DNA of 64,000 nt from Novispirillum itersonii. Its GTDB lineage: Bacteria > Pseudomonadota > Alphaproteobacteria > Rhodospirillales > Rhodospirillaceae. The stretch covers positions 62,001 to 126,000 of the forward strand of contig NZ_JACIIX010000013.1 in the NCBI RefSeq assembly GCF_014205675.1, read 5' to 3'. A program made the translations under genes and the position numbers. This document shows positions 25,141 through 36,100 of this stretch, one piece after another. The first letter of the stretch is position 1. Each line of letters opens with the position of its first letter. The notes beneath the pieces are model-generated. The model was not told the DNA's origin and did no database searches. It worked only from the letters and a program-made list of their open reading frames with translations.

Positions 25141-26281
25141 GCGCCTCGTCAATTTCCGCATCGGTCTTGGCGAAGCAGAAGCGGATGAAGCTGCGCGGCG
25201 TCTCCACCCCCGGCCGGTCGAGGTAGAACGGCGACAGCGGCACCGCCGTCACCTTGGCTTCGGTGGTCAGGCGGCGGCAGTAATCGGCATCGCCTTCCTG
25301 CCCAAGGGCGGAAAAGTCCACCGTCAGGAAGTAGGTGCCCTGCGCCGTCAGCGGGCGGTAGCCCAGCTCTGCCAGCCCGGCGGCCAGCCGGTCGCGGCGG
25401 GCCTGAAGCTGCCCGGCCAGACCCCGCACATAATCATCGCGGTGTTCCAGCCCCCACGCCACCGCCGCCTGCAAGGCGGTCGGGGTGGTGAAGGTCATGT
25501 ACTGGTGGGTACGGGCAATCGGCTGCATCAGCGCCGGGGCGGCGACGATATAGCCGACCTTCCAGCTGGTCAGTGAAAACACCTTGCCGAACGATCCGAT
25601 GCGGATGCAGCGCTCCCGCATGCCCGGCAGGGTGATCATCGGCACATGGTCCTGCCCGTCGAACACCAGATGTTCATAAACCTCGTCGCACAGAGCATAG
25701 GCATCGTGCTGCTGCACCAGCCCGGCGACATAGGCCAGATCATCGCGGCTGAACACCTTGGCGCAGGGGTTCATCGGGGTGTTCAGCAGCACCAGCTTGG
25801 TCTTGTCCGAGAACGCCGCCGCCAGCTCGGCCCGTGGCAGGGTCCAGTCCGGCGGCGACAGGCGCACCGGCACCGGCACCCCTCCGGCGCGGCGGATGAT
25901 CGGCACGTAGCTGTCGTACAGCGGCTCGAACACAATCACCTCATCGCCCGGCTCAATCAGGCCGAACAGGCAGTCCGCCAGCGCTTCCGTCGCGCCGGAC
26001 ACCACCAGCACCTCCGACTGCCAGTCCACATCCAGACCCCAGAAGGTCTTCTCGTGGGCGGCAATCGCCTGCCGCAGCGCCGGAAGACCCAGCATCGACG
26101 GATACTGGTGCGGGCCCTCGGTCACGGCCCGGGCGGCGGCGGCGATAATGTCAGCCGGTTCCAGCCCGGCGGGAAAGCCCTGCCCGAGATTCACCGCGCC
26201 ATGTTCCACCGCCAGACGCGACATCACCTCAAAAATCGTGGTTCCGTAGGAGGAAAGAATGCTGTTGGCCGCTTTCACCAT
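25106..26281 (-). CDS. class I/II pyridoxal-phosphate aminotransferase
   Basis: A 391-residue cytosolic aminotransferase. It shows the N-terminal AVNLGQGFPAGLEPADI, VVSGATEALADCLFGL, the cofactor-phosphate and ring contacts NTPMNPCAKVFS and LCDEVYEHLVFDG, the Schiff-base lysine in GSFGKVFSLTSWKVGYI, and the substrate arginine in SFIRFCFAK. The pattern is closest to the kynurenine/methionine aminotransferase (YbdL-type) branch; the amino donor cannot be fixed. The start MVKAANSIL (ATG 26279-26281) has AGGAG at ideal spacing. Transcribed divergently from glnB. Confidence 0.9.
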   Translation of the reverse strand: MVKAANSILSSYGTTIFEVMSRLAVEHGAVNLGQGFPAGLEPADIIAAAARAVTEGPHQYPSMLGLPALRQAIAAHEKTFWGLDVDWQSEVLVVSGATEALADCLFGLIEPGDEVIVFEPLYDSYVPIIRRAGGVPVPVRLSPPDWTLPRAELAAAFSDKTKLVLLNTPMNPCAKVFSRDDLAYVAGLVQQHDAYALCDEVYEHLVFDGQDHVPMITLPGMRERCIRIGSFGKVFSLTSWKVGYIVAAPALMQPIARTHQYMTFTTPTALQAAVAWGLEHRDDYVRGLAGQLQARRDRLAAGLAELGYRPLTAQGTYFLTVDFSALGQEGDADYCRRLTTEAKVTAVPLSPFYLDRPGVETPRSFIRFCFAKTDAEIDEALIRLRAYGATA

Positions 26282-26489
26282 GGGGGTCTCCTGTCCGACT
26301 CCGGTCGTTATGGGGGTCCGTGCCTTCCCCATAGCACAAGACTTAGGCATCTGCACCCCCTCCCCGGCGGCGGAGTCCGGTTAAAAAACAGGCATATCTG
26401 CCGTAAATTTAATCAGATTCCGTTTTCCGACTCGCCCAAACTTGCGGCAGCCTGTGAAATTTCCGTTTATTTTCAATAGCGTTGGCGAG

Positions 26490-26506
26490 TTGGCACGCAA
26501 CGTGAT
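26490..26506 (+). promoter_or_regulatory. possible sigma-54 promoter before glnB
   Basis: TGGCACG upstream of glnB matches the -24 element of nitrogen-regulated sigma-54 promoters. The expected -12 TTGC is not present at the right spacing (GTGA is found), so this is only suggestive. The rest of the 26282-26584 gap is A+T-rich promoter-like DNA without a gene. Confidence 0.28.
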
Positions 26507-26512
26507 ATGTAA

Positions 26513-26923
<411 letters not shown>

Positions 26924-27003
26924 TCCGCCGCCCCGCCCCGCCCGGCTGCTCCGGAACCCCTACCTAACCCTATGTTTCGCCACTGATAACGGGAAGCAGG
27001 ACA

Positions 27004-28413
27004 ATGTCCGACGTCAATACCATTCTCGAGATGATCAAGGAAAACGACGTTAAGTATGTCGATTTCCGCTTTACCGACCCGAAGGGCAAGTGGCAGCACA
27101 CCGCCCAGCACGTCTCCACCGTTGATGAAGACCTGCTGACCGAAGGCGTTATGTTCGACGGTTCCTCCATCCTCGGCTGGAAGGAAATCAATGAATCCGA
27201 CATGATCCTGATGCCGGATCTGTCCACCGCCGTGCTGGATCCGTTCGCTGCCCAGCCGCACCTGATCATCGTCTGCGACGTCGTCGATCCGGCCACCGGC
27301 CAGCTGTATGACCGCTGCCCGCGCGCCGTTGCCAAGAAGGGTCTGGCCTACGCCCAGTCCGTCGGCATCGCCGACACCGCCTACTTCGGCCCGGAAGCTG
27401 AATTCTTTGTGTTCGACGACGTGCGCTACACCGTCGATATGCACAAGGTTTCCTTCGAGCTGGATTCCGAAGACGCCCCGTGGGTGACCGACAAGACCTT
27501 CGAACAGGGCAACTACGCCCACCGTCCGGGTGTCAAGGGTGGTTACTTCCCGGTTCCGCCGGTTGACAACGCCGTCGACCTGCGCGCCGAAATGTGCACC
27601 GTGATGATGGACATGGGCCTGCCCATGGAAAAGCATCACCACGAAGTGGCCGCGTCGCAGCACGAACTGGGCTTCAAGTTCGGCACCCTGATGCAGGCTG
27701 CTGACTGGATGCAGACCTACAAGTACGTCGTGCACATGGTCGCCCATTCCTATGGCAAGACCGCGACCTTCATGCCGAAGCCGCTGGCCGGCGACAACGG
27801 CTCGGGCATGCACGTTCACCAGTCCCTGTGGAAGGACGGCAAGCCGCTGTTCGCCGGTTCGGGCTATGCCGACCTGTCGGACATGGCGCTGTACTACATC
27901 GGCGGCATCATCAAGCATGCCAAGGCCCTGAACGCCTTCACCAACCCGTCCACCAACTCCTACAAGCGCCTGATCCCGGGCTTCGAAGCCCCGGTGCTGC
28001 TGGCCTATTCCGCCCGCAACCGCTCCGCGTCCTGCCGTATCCCGCACGTTGCCAGCCCGAAGGGCAAGCGCGTGGAAGTGCGCTTCCCGGATCCGACCGC
28101 CAACCCGTATCTGGCCTACACCGCCATGATGATGGCCGGTCTGGACGGCATCCAGAACAAGATCCACCCGGGCGACCCGATGGACAAGAACCTGTACGAC
28201 CTGCCGCCGGAAGAACTGGCTCAGGTGCCGACCGTCTGCGGTTCGCTGCGTGAAGCGCTGGAATCCCTGAAGGCCAACCACGAGTTCCTGACCCGTGGCG
28301 ACGTCTTCACCAAGGACTTCATCGAGTCTTACATCGAGCTGAAGTATCAGGAAGTGTACGCCTACGAACACACCCCGCACCCGATCGAGTACAAAATGTA
28401 CTACTCTGCGTAA
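27004..28413 (+). CDS. glnA: glutamine synthetase type I
   Basis: A 469-residue enzyme that makes glutamine from glutamate, ammonia and ATP as a dodecamer. Seen are the N-terminal [28 protein letters not shown], the metal ligands [11 protein letters not shown] and [29 protein letters not shown], and [20 protein letters not shown] near residue 398 carries the tyrosine that GlnE adenylylates, so covalent control is expected as well as PII-linked control. It is probably cotranscribed with glnB. A strong terminator follows. Confidence 0.98.
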   Translation: MSDVNTILEMIKENDVKYVDFRFTDPKGKWQHTAQHVSTVDEDLLTEGVMFDGSSILGWKEINESDMILMPDLSTAVLDPFAAQPHLIIVCDVVDPATGQLYDRCPRAVAKKGLAYAQSVGIADTAYFGPEAEFFVFDDVRYTVDMHKVSFELDSEDAPWVTDKTFEQGNYAHRPGVKGGYFPVPPVDNAVDLRAEMCTVMMDMGLPMEKHHHEVAASQHELGFKFGTLMQAADWMQTYKYVVHMVAHSYGKTATFMPKPLAGDNGSGMHVHQSLWKDGKPLFAGSGYADLSDMALYYIGGIIKHAKALNAFTNPSTNSYKRLIPGFEAPVLLAYSARNRSASCRIPHVASPKGKRVEVRFPDPTANPYLAYTAMMMAGLDGIQNKIHPGDPMDKNLYDLPPEELAQVPTVCGSLREALESLKANHEFLTRGDVFTKDFIESYIELKYQEVYAYEHTPHPIEYKMYYSA

Positions 28414-28454
28414 GCAGACCGGTCGGTTCCTGCGGAACCAGCACTGTGTTGCAG

Positions 28455-28484
28455 ACCCCCGCCGGGCAACCGGCGGGGGTTTTG
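28455..28484 (+). terminator. glnA terminator
   Basis: ACCCCCGCCGG (28455-28465) pairs perfectly with CCGGCGGGGGT (28470-28480) around a four-base loop and is followed by TTTT. It lies 41 bases past the glnA stop codon. Confidence 0.92.
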
Positions 28485-28601
28485 CTTTGGGCAGATGGCT
28501 TTGCGCATTCAGGCGCGGCATCCCGCCCTTGCCCGCTTTGGTAGTTCCCCTGTATCGTGCCAGACCAAAGCGTTACAAACTCACCCGAGGATCGTTCCCC
28601 C

Positions 28602-30341
28602 ATGAACCAGCAGTCCCTGTCGGCCTTCATCTGGTCTGTCGCCGATCTTCTGCGCGGGGATTACAAACAGTCCGACTACGGGCGGGTCATCCTGCCCTTT
28701 ACCGTGCTGCGCCGCCTTGATTGCGTGCTGGAAGCAACCAAGCCCGCCGTTCTGGCCGAATATCAGGCCAAGCAGGCCATGGGCATTGTCCCCGATCCGT
28801 TCGTGGAACGGGTGGCCGGGCAAAGTTTCTTCAACGTCTCGCCGCTGGATATGAAGACGCTGATCGGCGACCCCGACCATATCCGCGAGAACCTCTACAG
28901 CTACCTCAACGCCTTTTCCCCCGCCGTGCGCGATATCTTCGAACGGTTTGAATTCCATGCCCAGATCGAACGCCTTGCCAAGGCCGGGCTGCTGTATCAG
29001 GTGACGGAACGCTTCGCGCAGGTTGATCTTCACCCCGACCGGGTCAGCAACCATCAGATGGGGCTGGTGTTTGAAGAGCTGATCCGCAAGTTTGCCGAAC
29101 TGTCGAACGAAACCGCCGGGGAGCATTTCACCCCGCGCGAAGTCATCCGCCTGATGGTCAACCTGATCTTCATTGAAGATGACGATGTTCTCTCCAGACC
29201 CAGCGTGGTCCGCACCATCTATGACCCCACGGCGGGCACCGGCGGCATGCTGTCAATCGCCGAAGAGTATCTGGCCGAGCACAACCCCAAGGCCCGCCTG
29301 AGCATGTACGGGCAGGAACTGAACCCGGAATCCTTCGCCATCTGCAAGGCCGATATGCTGATCAAGGGGCAGGATGTCTCCAACATCGCCTTTGGCAATA
29401 CCCTGTCGGAAGACGGCCACCCGGCAACGCGGTTTGACTATATGCTGTCCAACCCGCCGTTCGGGGTGGAATGGAAGAAGGTGGAGAAGGAAGTCCGGCG
29501 GGAACGGGAGACTCTGGGCTACACCGGCCGCTTCGGCCCCGGCCTGCCGCGCGTGTCCGACGGGTCGATGCTGTTCCTGCTGCACCTGATTTCCAAGATG
29601 CGCCCGGCGGCGGAAGGCGGATCACGCTTCGGCATCGTGCTGAACGGATCGCCGCTGTTCACCGGCGGGGCGGAAAGCGGGGAAAGCGAAATCCGCCGCT
29701 ATGTGCTGGAAAATGACCTGCTGGAGGCCATTGTCGGCCTGCCGACCGACATGTTCTACAACACCGGCATCAGCACTTATGTCTGGGTGGTCAGCAACCG
29801 CAAACCGGCCCACCGCAAGGGCCGCGTCCAGCTGATTGACGCGTCCGGCATGTGGCAGAAAATGCGCAAAAGCCTGGGGTCAAAGCGCAAGGAACTGTCC
29901 GACGACCATATTGACCGGATCACCCGGCTGTTCGGCCAGTGCGTCGAGGCCGACGAGGACGGCAAACCGGTCAGCCGGATTTTCCGCAACAGCGATTTCG
30001 GCTACCGCACCATCACCGTGGAACGCCCGTTGATGGAAGACGGCAAGCCGGTGGTCGGCCAGAAAGGCAAGGCCAAGGGCAAAATCCAGCCCGACCCCAA
30101 ACTGCGCGATACCGAGAACGTGCCGCTGGATCAGGATGTGGAAGAATACTTCCGGCGGGAGGTGCTGCCCCATGTGCCCGATGCGTGGATTGATCACGAC
30201 AAGACCAAGATCGGCTACGAAATCCCCTTCAACCGGCATTTCTACGTCTTCCAGCCGCCGCGCCCGCTGGAAGCGATTGATGCCGACCTGAAACAGGTGG
30301 TCGGGCGGATTCAGGCCATGCTGGGGGAGATCGCGGGATGA
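28602..30341 (+). CDS. hsdM: type I restriction-modification methyltransferase HsdM
   Basis: A 579-residue N6-adenine methyltransferase subunit that modifies DNA together with HsdS and is needed for restriction with HsdR. The N-terminal helical domain starts [22 protein letters not shown]; the catalytic domain has [13 protein letters not shown], the SAM motif [17 protein letters not shown] (about residue 208) and the catalytic motif [10 protein letters not shown] (about 283). The ATG at 28602 fits the family N-terminus and has GAGG upstream. The stop overlaps the next start by ATGA. First gene of a five-gene coupled operon. Confidence 0.96.
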   Translation: MNQQSLSAFIWSVADLLRGDYKQSDYGRVILPFTVLRRLDCVLEATKPAVLAEYQAKQAMGIVPDPFVERVAGQSFFNVSPLDMKTLIGDPDHIRENLYSYLNAFSPAVRDIFERFEFHAQIERLAKAGLLYQVTERFAQVDLHPDRVSNHQMGLVFEELIRKFAELSNETAGEHFTPREVIRLMVNLIFIEDDDVLSRPSVVRTIYDPTAGTGGMLSIAEEYLAEHNPKARLSMYGQELNPESFAICKADMLIKGQDVSNIAFGNTLSEDGHPATRFDYMLSNPPFGVEWKKVEKEVRRERETLGYTGRFGPGLPRVSDGSMLFLLHLISKMRPAAEGGSRFGIVLNGSPLFTGGAESGESEIRRYVLENDLLEAIVGLPTDMFYNTGISTYVWVVSNRKPAHRKGRVQLIDASGMWQKMRKSLGSKRKELSDDHIDRITRLFGQCVEADEDGKPVSRIFRNSDFGYRTITVERPLMEDGKPVVGQKGKAKGKIQPDPKLRDTENVPLDQDVEEYFRREVLPHVPDAWIDHDKTKIGYEIPFNRHFYVFQPPRPLEAIDADLKQVVGRIQAMLGEIAG

Positions 30342-30754
30342 ATGATTCCGTGATCCTCTACAACAGCGAGGACGGTGGCACCCACCTGCGCCTGAAACGT
30401 CAGGATGGGACCGTCTTGCTGTCTCAGGCGGAGATGGCCGAACTGTTCCAGACCACGCCGCAGAACATCACCCAGCATATCCGCACCCTCTATGGCGATG
30501 GCGGATTGGACCGCGAGGCAACCTGTAAGGATTTCTTACACGTTCAGACCGAGGGCGGGCGACAGATCCAACGCCGGATTTCCATCTACCGTCTGGAAAT
30601 GGTTCTCCCGGTCGGCTACCGCGTCCGCAGCCCGCGTGGCAGCCAGTTCCGCCGCTGGGCAACGGCGGTGTTGCAGGAATACCTTCGGAAAGGCTTTGCC
30701 ATCGACACCGCCACATGCGCCACCCGGGCCGCCGGAAGGAAACCCCAGCCATGA
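30338..30754 (+). CDS. shortened RhuM-family protein
   Basis: A 138-residue protein matching the N-terminal third of the RhuM (virulence protein) family: [21 protein letters not shown], then [20 protein letters not shown] and [26 protein letters not shown]. Full members run to about 330 residues; here the similarity stops after FAID and an unrelated basic tail follows. It may be a truncated remnant or a stand-alone DNA-binding-like domain. Four-base overlaps (ATGA) tie it to hsdM before it and to the GIY-YIG gene after it, so it is still in the translated operon. Function is not established. Confidence 0.82.
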   Translation: MNDSVILYNSEDGGTHLRLKRQDGTVLLSQAEMAELFQTTPQNITQHIRTLYGDGGLDREATCKDFLHVQTEGGRQIQRRISIYRLEMVLPVGYRVRSPRGSQFRRWATAVLQEYLRKGFAIDTATCATRAAGRKPQP

Positions 30755-31794
30755 CCAAGGGCCGCTCCATCCGCCTGTTTCTGGTTGACGGAACGCCCGG
30801 CGGGATCATCACGGCGGAAATCATGAACTGGACCGGGCATGTGATGACCGCGCCACGGTCCCGGCTGCCGGATCTGGTGCGGCGGCCTGAGGCCGGGCGC
30901 ACCGGCATCTACATCCTGTCCGGCACCGATGGTGGCTATAAGCCCACTATCTATGTGGGCGAAACCGACAGCGTCGGCAAACGTCTGGCCCAGCACAACA
31001 AGGACGATGCCAAGGAATTCTGGGAACAGACCTGCATCGTCACCAGCAAGGACCAGAACCTGACCAAGGCCCATGTGCGCTATCTGGAAAGCCGTCTGAT
31101 TCAGATAGCGGCCGGGGCCGGACGGGCCAGACTGGCCAACAGCACCGCCCCGGACGTGCCGATGTTGCCCGAGGCCGATCTGTCGGACATGGAAGTCTTT
31201 ATCGACCAGCTTCGTGTGGTGCTGCCGGTGCTGGGACTGGATTTACTGAAGGAACAGACCATCCGGTCCCCGAATCTACCCCCCTCCCAACCCGATACCC
31301 CGGCGGATACTCTGCTGTCCCAGAAGGACACCCCCCTCCTTCTGCCGATAGCCGGCGGCTTACCGCCGTTAGCCGCGCAGGGGCTGCTGACGGCACAGGA
31401 TGCTGATCCCCCGGCCCCGGCGACCTGCCCCCTGTTTGAACTGACAAGCCCGAAACATGATCTGTCAGCGGCAGCCTTGGAAGTCGATGGAGAATTTGTC
31501 GTTCTGGCCGGGTCACAGGCCCAGCCATCGTGGATCGGCGTTCCGACCAACAGCTACCGCCCCCTGCATCAACGCCTGATCGAGGAAGGGGTTCTGGTGG
31601 CGGATAACGCCGGTGGCCCCCTGCGGTTCAGTCGGGACTATGCCTTCAGCAAGCCCAGCGCCGCCTCTGCCGTCATCCTTGGGCGGCAGGACAACGGGCG
31701 TGTGTCGTGGCGGATCAAAGGCAGCAAAACCACCTATGCCCAATGGCAGGACGGGCAGATCACCGACCCCGCCACGCAGGGAGATGAAGAATGA
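30751..31794 (+). CDS. GIY-YIG nuclease-like protein with DUF4357
   Basis: A 347-residue protein. The N-terminal part has a GIY-YIG-type core, TGIYILSGTD...TIYVGETDSVGKRLAQHN (about residues 49-80), then FWEQTCIVTSKDQNLTKAHVRYLESRL with the expected glutamate. A Pro/Leu-rich linker (about 165-225) leads to a DUF4357 domain (about 240-345, GEFVVLAGSQAQPSWIG... YAFSKPSAASAVILGR). Proteins of this make-up are often found with restriction and other defence genes. It overlaps rhuM and hsdS by ATGA at both ends, so it is an integral part of the hsd operon. Nuclease activity is inferred from the motif. Confidence 0.82.
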   Translation: MTKGRSIRLFLVDGTPGGIITAEIMNWTGHVMTAPRSRLPDLVRRPEAGRTGIYILSGTDGGYKPTIYVGETDSVGKRLAQHNKDDAKEFWEQTCIVTSKDQNLTKAHVRYLESRLIQIAAGAGRARLANSTAPDVPMLPEADLSDMEVFIDQLRVVLPVLGLDLLKEQTIRSPNLPPSQPDTPADTLLSQKDTPLLLPIAGGLPPLAAQGLLTAQDADPPAPATCPLFELTSPKHDLSAAALEVDGEFVVLAGSQAQPSWIGVPTNSYRPLHQRLIEEGVLVADNAGGPLRFSRDYAFSKPSAASAVILGRQDNGRVSWRIKGSKTTYAQWQDGQITDPATQGDEE

Positions 31795-33137
31795 GTTTCC
31801 CCCGATATCCCGCTTACAAGGACAGCGGCATTGAATGGCTGGGCGAGGTGCCGGAGCATTGGAAAGTCGCAGGACTTAAAAGAAAATTCTCTGTGGTCGG
31901 AGGATCAACGCCCAAATCAGACGTAAGTTCGTATTGGGAAGGCGATATCGTGTGGGTTACACCCGCCGATCTGAGCGGCTTGAACGATTTTTATATTACA
32001 ACATCATACCGTCAAATTACTGATGCAGGCTTATCATCATGCGGCGCAAGCATGGTGCCCGAAGGCAGTATTATCCTATCAACTCGCGCTCCGATCGGGT
32101 CGATTGGAATTTCTATTGCTCCCCTATGCACTAATCAGGGATGCAAGGCATTAGTTCCAAATAAACCTGTCTCGTCAAAATTCTATGCTTATCTGCTAAA
32201 ATCCGTAACATATGAACTGAATATTCAGGGCAAGGGGACAACATTCCTGGAACTCTCGGGTGATGCGTTAGCGGCTTTCAATGTCCCAATTCCCACGACT
32301 GAAGAGCAATCCACCATCGCTGCATTCCTCGACCGGGAGACGGGGAAGATTGATGCCTTGATGGCGAAACAGGAAAGGCTGATCGACCTGCTGAAGGAAA
32401 AGCGGCAGGCCGTTATCTCCCATGCTGTCACCAAGGGGCTGGATCCCTCCGCCCCCCTGAAGGACAGCGGCATCGACTGGCTGGGTCAGGTGCCGGAGCA
32501 TTGGGAGGTGAAGCCGTTAAAGCGCATTTCCAAGATTGGAAACGGGGCAACACCGCTGAAAGATGAGCCTCGATATTGGGAGAATGGTACATACCCTTGG
32601 CTTAACAGTTCCGTAGTGAACGATGAGTCAGTTCGAAGCTCGGAAACGTTTATCACTGAAACCGCTTTGGCTGAATGCAGCCTGCCTCGTGTCAAGCCCC
32701 CTGCAATCCTTGTCGGCATCACTGGAGAAGGGCGAACGAGAGGAATGGCGACGACCCTCCTATTCGAGGCAACGATTAATCAGCATGTCGCATACATAAA
32801 GCCGTTAGATGAAAGTCTGCATGTTGGATATCTGCGGCGTTTCTTCGATATGGCATATGATCGCCTGCGTTTTGAAAGCGACGGGGGAGGTAGCACTAAA
32901 GGAGCTATTACATGCGAGCAACTTTGCCGGACCAAGACTCCCCTGCCACCACCAAATGAACAGTCTGCCATATCTGCTTATCTTGAATTAAAAATAGATA
33001 GGTTCGACACCCTCATCACCGAAGCCCAGCGCGCCATTGCGCTGCTGAAGGAACACCGCTCCGCGCTGATTTCCGCCGCCGTCACCGGGAAGATCGACGT
33101 GCGCGGCCTTGCCCCTGCCCCGGAGGCTGCCGCATGA
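31791..33137 (+). CDS. hsdS: type I restriction specificity subunit HsdS
   Basis: A 448-residue DNA-recognition subunit made of two similar halves. Each half starts with a near-identical linker, KDSGIEWLGEVPEHWKV (about residue 9) and KDSGIDWLGQVPEHWEV (about 223). Each contains a target-recognition domain and ends with a coiled-coil spacer (EEQSTIAAFLDRETGKIDAL, and NEQSAISAYLELKIDRFDTL). The recognition domains are much richer in A+T than the flanking genes, as is usual for exchangeable HsdS domains. A bipartite target is expected but cannot be read. Start and stop overlap the neighbours by ATGA. Confidence 0.95.
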   Translation: MSFPRYPAYKDSGIEWLGEVPEHWKVAGLKRKFSVVGGSTPKSDVSSYWEGDIVWVTPADLSGLNDFYITTSYRQITDAGLSSCGASMVPEGSIILSTRAPIGSIGISIAPLCTNQGCKALVPNKPVSSKFYAYLLKSVTYELNIQGKGTTFLELSGDALAAFNVPIPTTEEQSTIAAFLDRETGKIDALMAKQERLIDLLKEKRQAVISHAVTKGLDPSAPLKDSGIDWLGQVPEHWEVKPLKRISKIGNGATPLKDEPRYWENGTYPWLNSSVVNDESVRSSETFITETALAECSLPRVKPPAILVGITGEGRTRGMATTLLFEATINQHVAYIKPLDESLHVGYLRRFFDMAYDRLRFESDGGGSTKGAITCEQLCRTKTPLPPPNEQSAISAYLELKIDRFDTLITEAQRAIALLKEHRSALISAAVTGKIDVRGLAPAPEAAA

Positions 33138-36100
33138 GCACCCTGCATAAGGAAATCGCGTTCGAGGACGATATCTGCACCGCCATGGCGGCACAGGGCT
33201 GGCTGTATCATCCTGCCGATGCCGCCGGGTATGACCGTGCCCGCGCCCTGTTCCCGGCTGATGTGCTGGCATGGGTGCGGGAGACCCAGCCGCAGGCGTG
33301 GGACAGTCTGGTGAAAAGCCATGGCGCGGCGGCGGAAGCCACCCTGCTGGACCGCATCCGCCGCCAGCTGGATGACCTTGGCACGCTGGACGTGATCCGG
33401 CAGGGGGTGGAAATGCTGGGCCTGCGGCAGAAGCTGGTTCTGGCCCAGTTCAGGCCCGCCTTCGGCCTCAACCCCGATCTTCTTGCCCGCTACGGTGCCA
33501 ACCGCCTGCGGGTGGTGCGGCAGGTGCGGTACAGCCTGCACAACGAAAACTGCCTTGATCTGGTGCTGTTCCTGAATGGCATCCCGATGGCGACGGTGGA
33601 GCTGAAAAGCGATTTCACCCAGTCGGTGGATGACGCGGTGGACCAGTACCGGCTGGACCGCAACCCCCGCCCCAAGGGGCAGGCGGCAGAACCGCTGCTG
33701 GACTTCCCCCGTGGGGCGCTGGTGCATTTTGCCGTCAGCAACACACTGGTGCGGATGACCACCCGGCTGCTGGGGCCGGAAACGGTGTTCCTGCCGTTTG
33801 ACCGGGGGCATGACGGGGCGGCAGGCAACCCGCCCAACCCATCCGGCCATGCCACCGCCTATCTGTGGGAACAGGTGTGGGCCCCGGACCCATGGCTGGA
33901 AATCCTCGGCCGCTATGTCGTCACCACCCGCGACAGAAAAAAGCAGATCGAGAAGATCATCTTCCCCCGCTACCACCAGCTGGATGCCACCCGCGCCCTG
34001 ATCCGGGCGATACTGGCCGAAGGGCCGGGACAGGCCTATCTGATCCAGCATTCCGCCGGGTCGGGCAAAACCAACTCCATCGCCTGGACCGCGCATTTTC
34101 TGGCAGAGCTGCACGACGCCGACCAGACCAAGGTGTTTGATTCCGTGCTGGTGGTCAGCGACCGCACGGTGCTGGACACCCAGTTGCAGGAAGCGATTTT
34201 CTCCTTCCAGCGCACGGCCGGTGTGGTTGCCACCATCACCGACGAACACGGCAGCAAAAGCGGCCAGCTGGCCAAGGCGCTGGCAGAGGGCAAGAAGGTG
34301 GTGGTCTGCACCCTGCAAACCTTCCCCTTCGCGCTGGCCGAGGTCCAGCAGCTGGCCGCCACCGAGGGCAAACGCTTTGCGGTGATTGCCGACGAGGCCC
34401 ATTCCTCGCAGACCGGGGCCGCCGCCGCCACCCTGAAGCAGGTGCTGTCGGCGGAAGAGCTGAAGGACCTTGCCGACGGTGGCGAGGTCAGCACCGAAGA
34501 CCTGCTGGCGGCCCAGATGGCCACCCGTGCCAACCGGGGGACCGGCGGGGGCGGTGTGACCTATGTCGCCTTTACCGCCACCCCCAAGGCCAAGACGATG
34601 GAACTGTTCGGCCGCAGGCCGGATCCGTCACAGCCCGCCGGGCCGGGCAACCTGCCGCAGCCGTTCCATGTGTATTCCATGCGGCAGGCGATTGAGGAAA
34701 AGTTTATCCTTGATGTGCTGCGCAACTATACGCCGTACAGGCTGGCGTTCCGGCTGGCCAGCGGTGGCCGGGAATGGAGCGAGACCGAGGTTGAAACCGG
34801 CGAGGCCCTGAAGGGCATCATGCAGTGGGTGCGGCTGCACCCCTACAACATCAGCCAGAAGGTCAAGGTGGTGGTGGAACACTTCCGCGATACCGTCGCC
34901 CCGCTGCTGAAGGGGCAGGCCAAGGCCATGGTGGTGACCGGCAGCCGGCAGGAAGTGGTGCGCTGGCAACTGGCGATGGCCCGCTACATCAAGGAACAGG
35001 GGTATAAGATCGGCACGCTGGTGGCCTTTTCCGGCGAGGTGCGCGACAGCGAACTGGGCGAGGACGGCTTTACCGAAACCAGCCCGGCCCTGAACCCGAC
35101 CCTTGGCAGCCGCGATATCCGCCGCGCCTTCGCCACCGACGAGTTTCAGATCCTGCTGGTGGCCAACAAGTTCCAGACCGGCTTTGATCAGCCGTTGCTG
35201 TGCGGTATGTACGTTGACAAGCAACTTTCGGGCATTCAGGCGGTGCAGACCCTGTCGCGCCTGAACCGCGCCCACCCCGGCAAGGACACCACTTACGTTC
35301 TCGACTTCGCCAATCAGCCGAAGGACATTCTGGCCGCCTTCAAGACCTATTACGAAACGGCGGAGCTGGAAGGCGTCACGGATCCCAATCTGGTGTTTGA
35401 CCTGCGGGCCAAGCTGGATGCCCTCGGCCATTACGATGATGCAGAGGTGGAGCGGGTGGTGACGGCAGACCTGAACCCCCGCGCCACGCAGGCCCAGCTT
35501 GCCGCCGCCATCGCCCCGGTGGCGGACCGGCTGTTGCGCCGCTACCGTGCCCTGCAACAGGCCCTGACCGCCGCACAGGCGGCGCAGGACCGCCGCGCCG
35601 AAAAAGATGCAAAGGATGAACTGGCGGCCCTGATCCTGTTTAAACGGGATCTCGGGGCGTTCCAGCGGGTCTATTCCTTTCTGTCGCAGATTTTCGACTA
35701 CGGCAGCACCGACATCGAGAAACGCTGGATCTTCTTCCGCCGCCTGCTGCCGCTGCTGGAATTCGGGCGGGAACGCGACGGCGTGGACCTGACCGGCATC
35801 ACCATGACCCATCACAGCCTGCGCAGTCAGGGCAGGCTTCCCCTGCCGCTGAATCAGGGGGAGAGTAAACCCCTGAAAGTCATGACAGCCCCCGGCACCG
35901 GCGAGGTGCAGGATAAAAAGAAGGATCTTCTGGCGGCGATCATCGAAAAGGTGAACGACCTGTTTGACGGCGACCTGACCGACGATGACAAGCTGATCTA
36001 CGTCAACAACGTGCTGATGGGAAAACTGCTGGAATCCCCGGTGCTGGCCGAACAGGCTGCCAACAACACCAAGGAGCAGTTCGCCGCCTCGCCCGATCTG

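Noticed and set aside
30338-30754. Fic/toxin gene of a toxin-antitoxin pair
   Set aside because: RhuM-like proteins are sometimes labelled Fic, but no HPFxxGNGR motif is present in this sequence.
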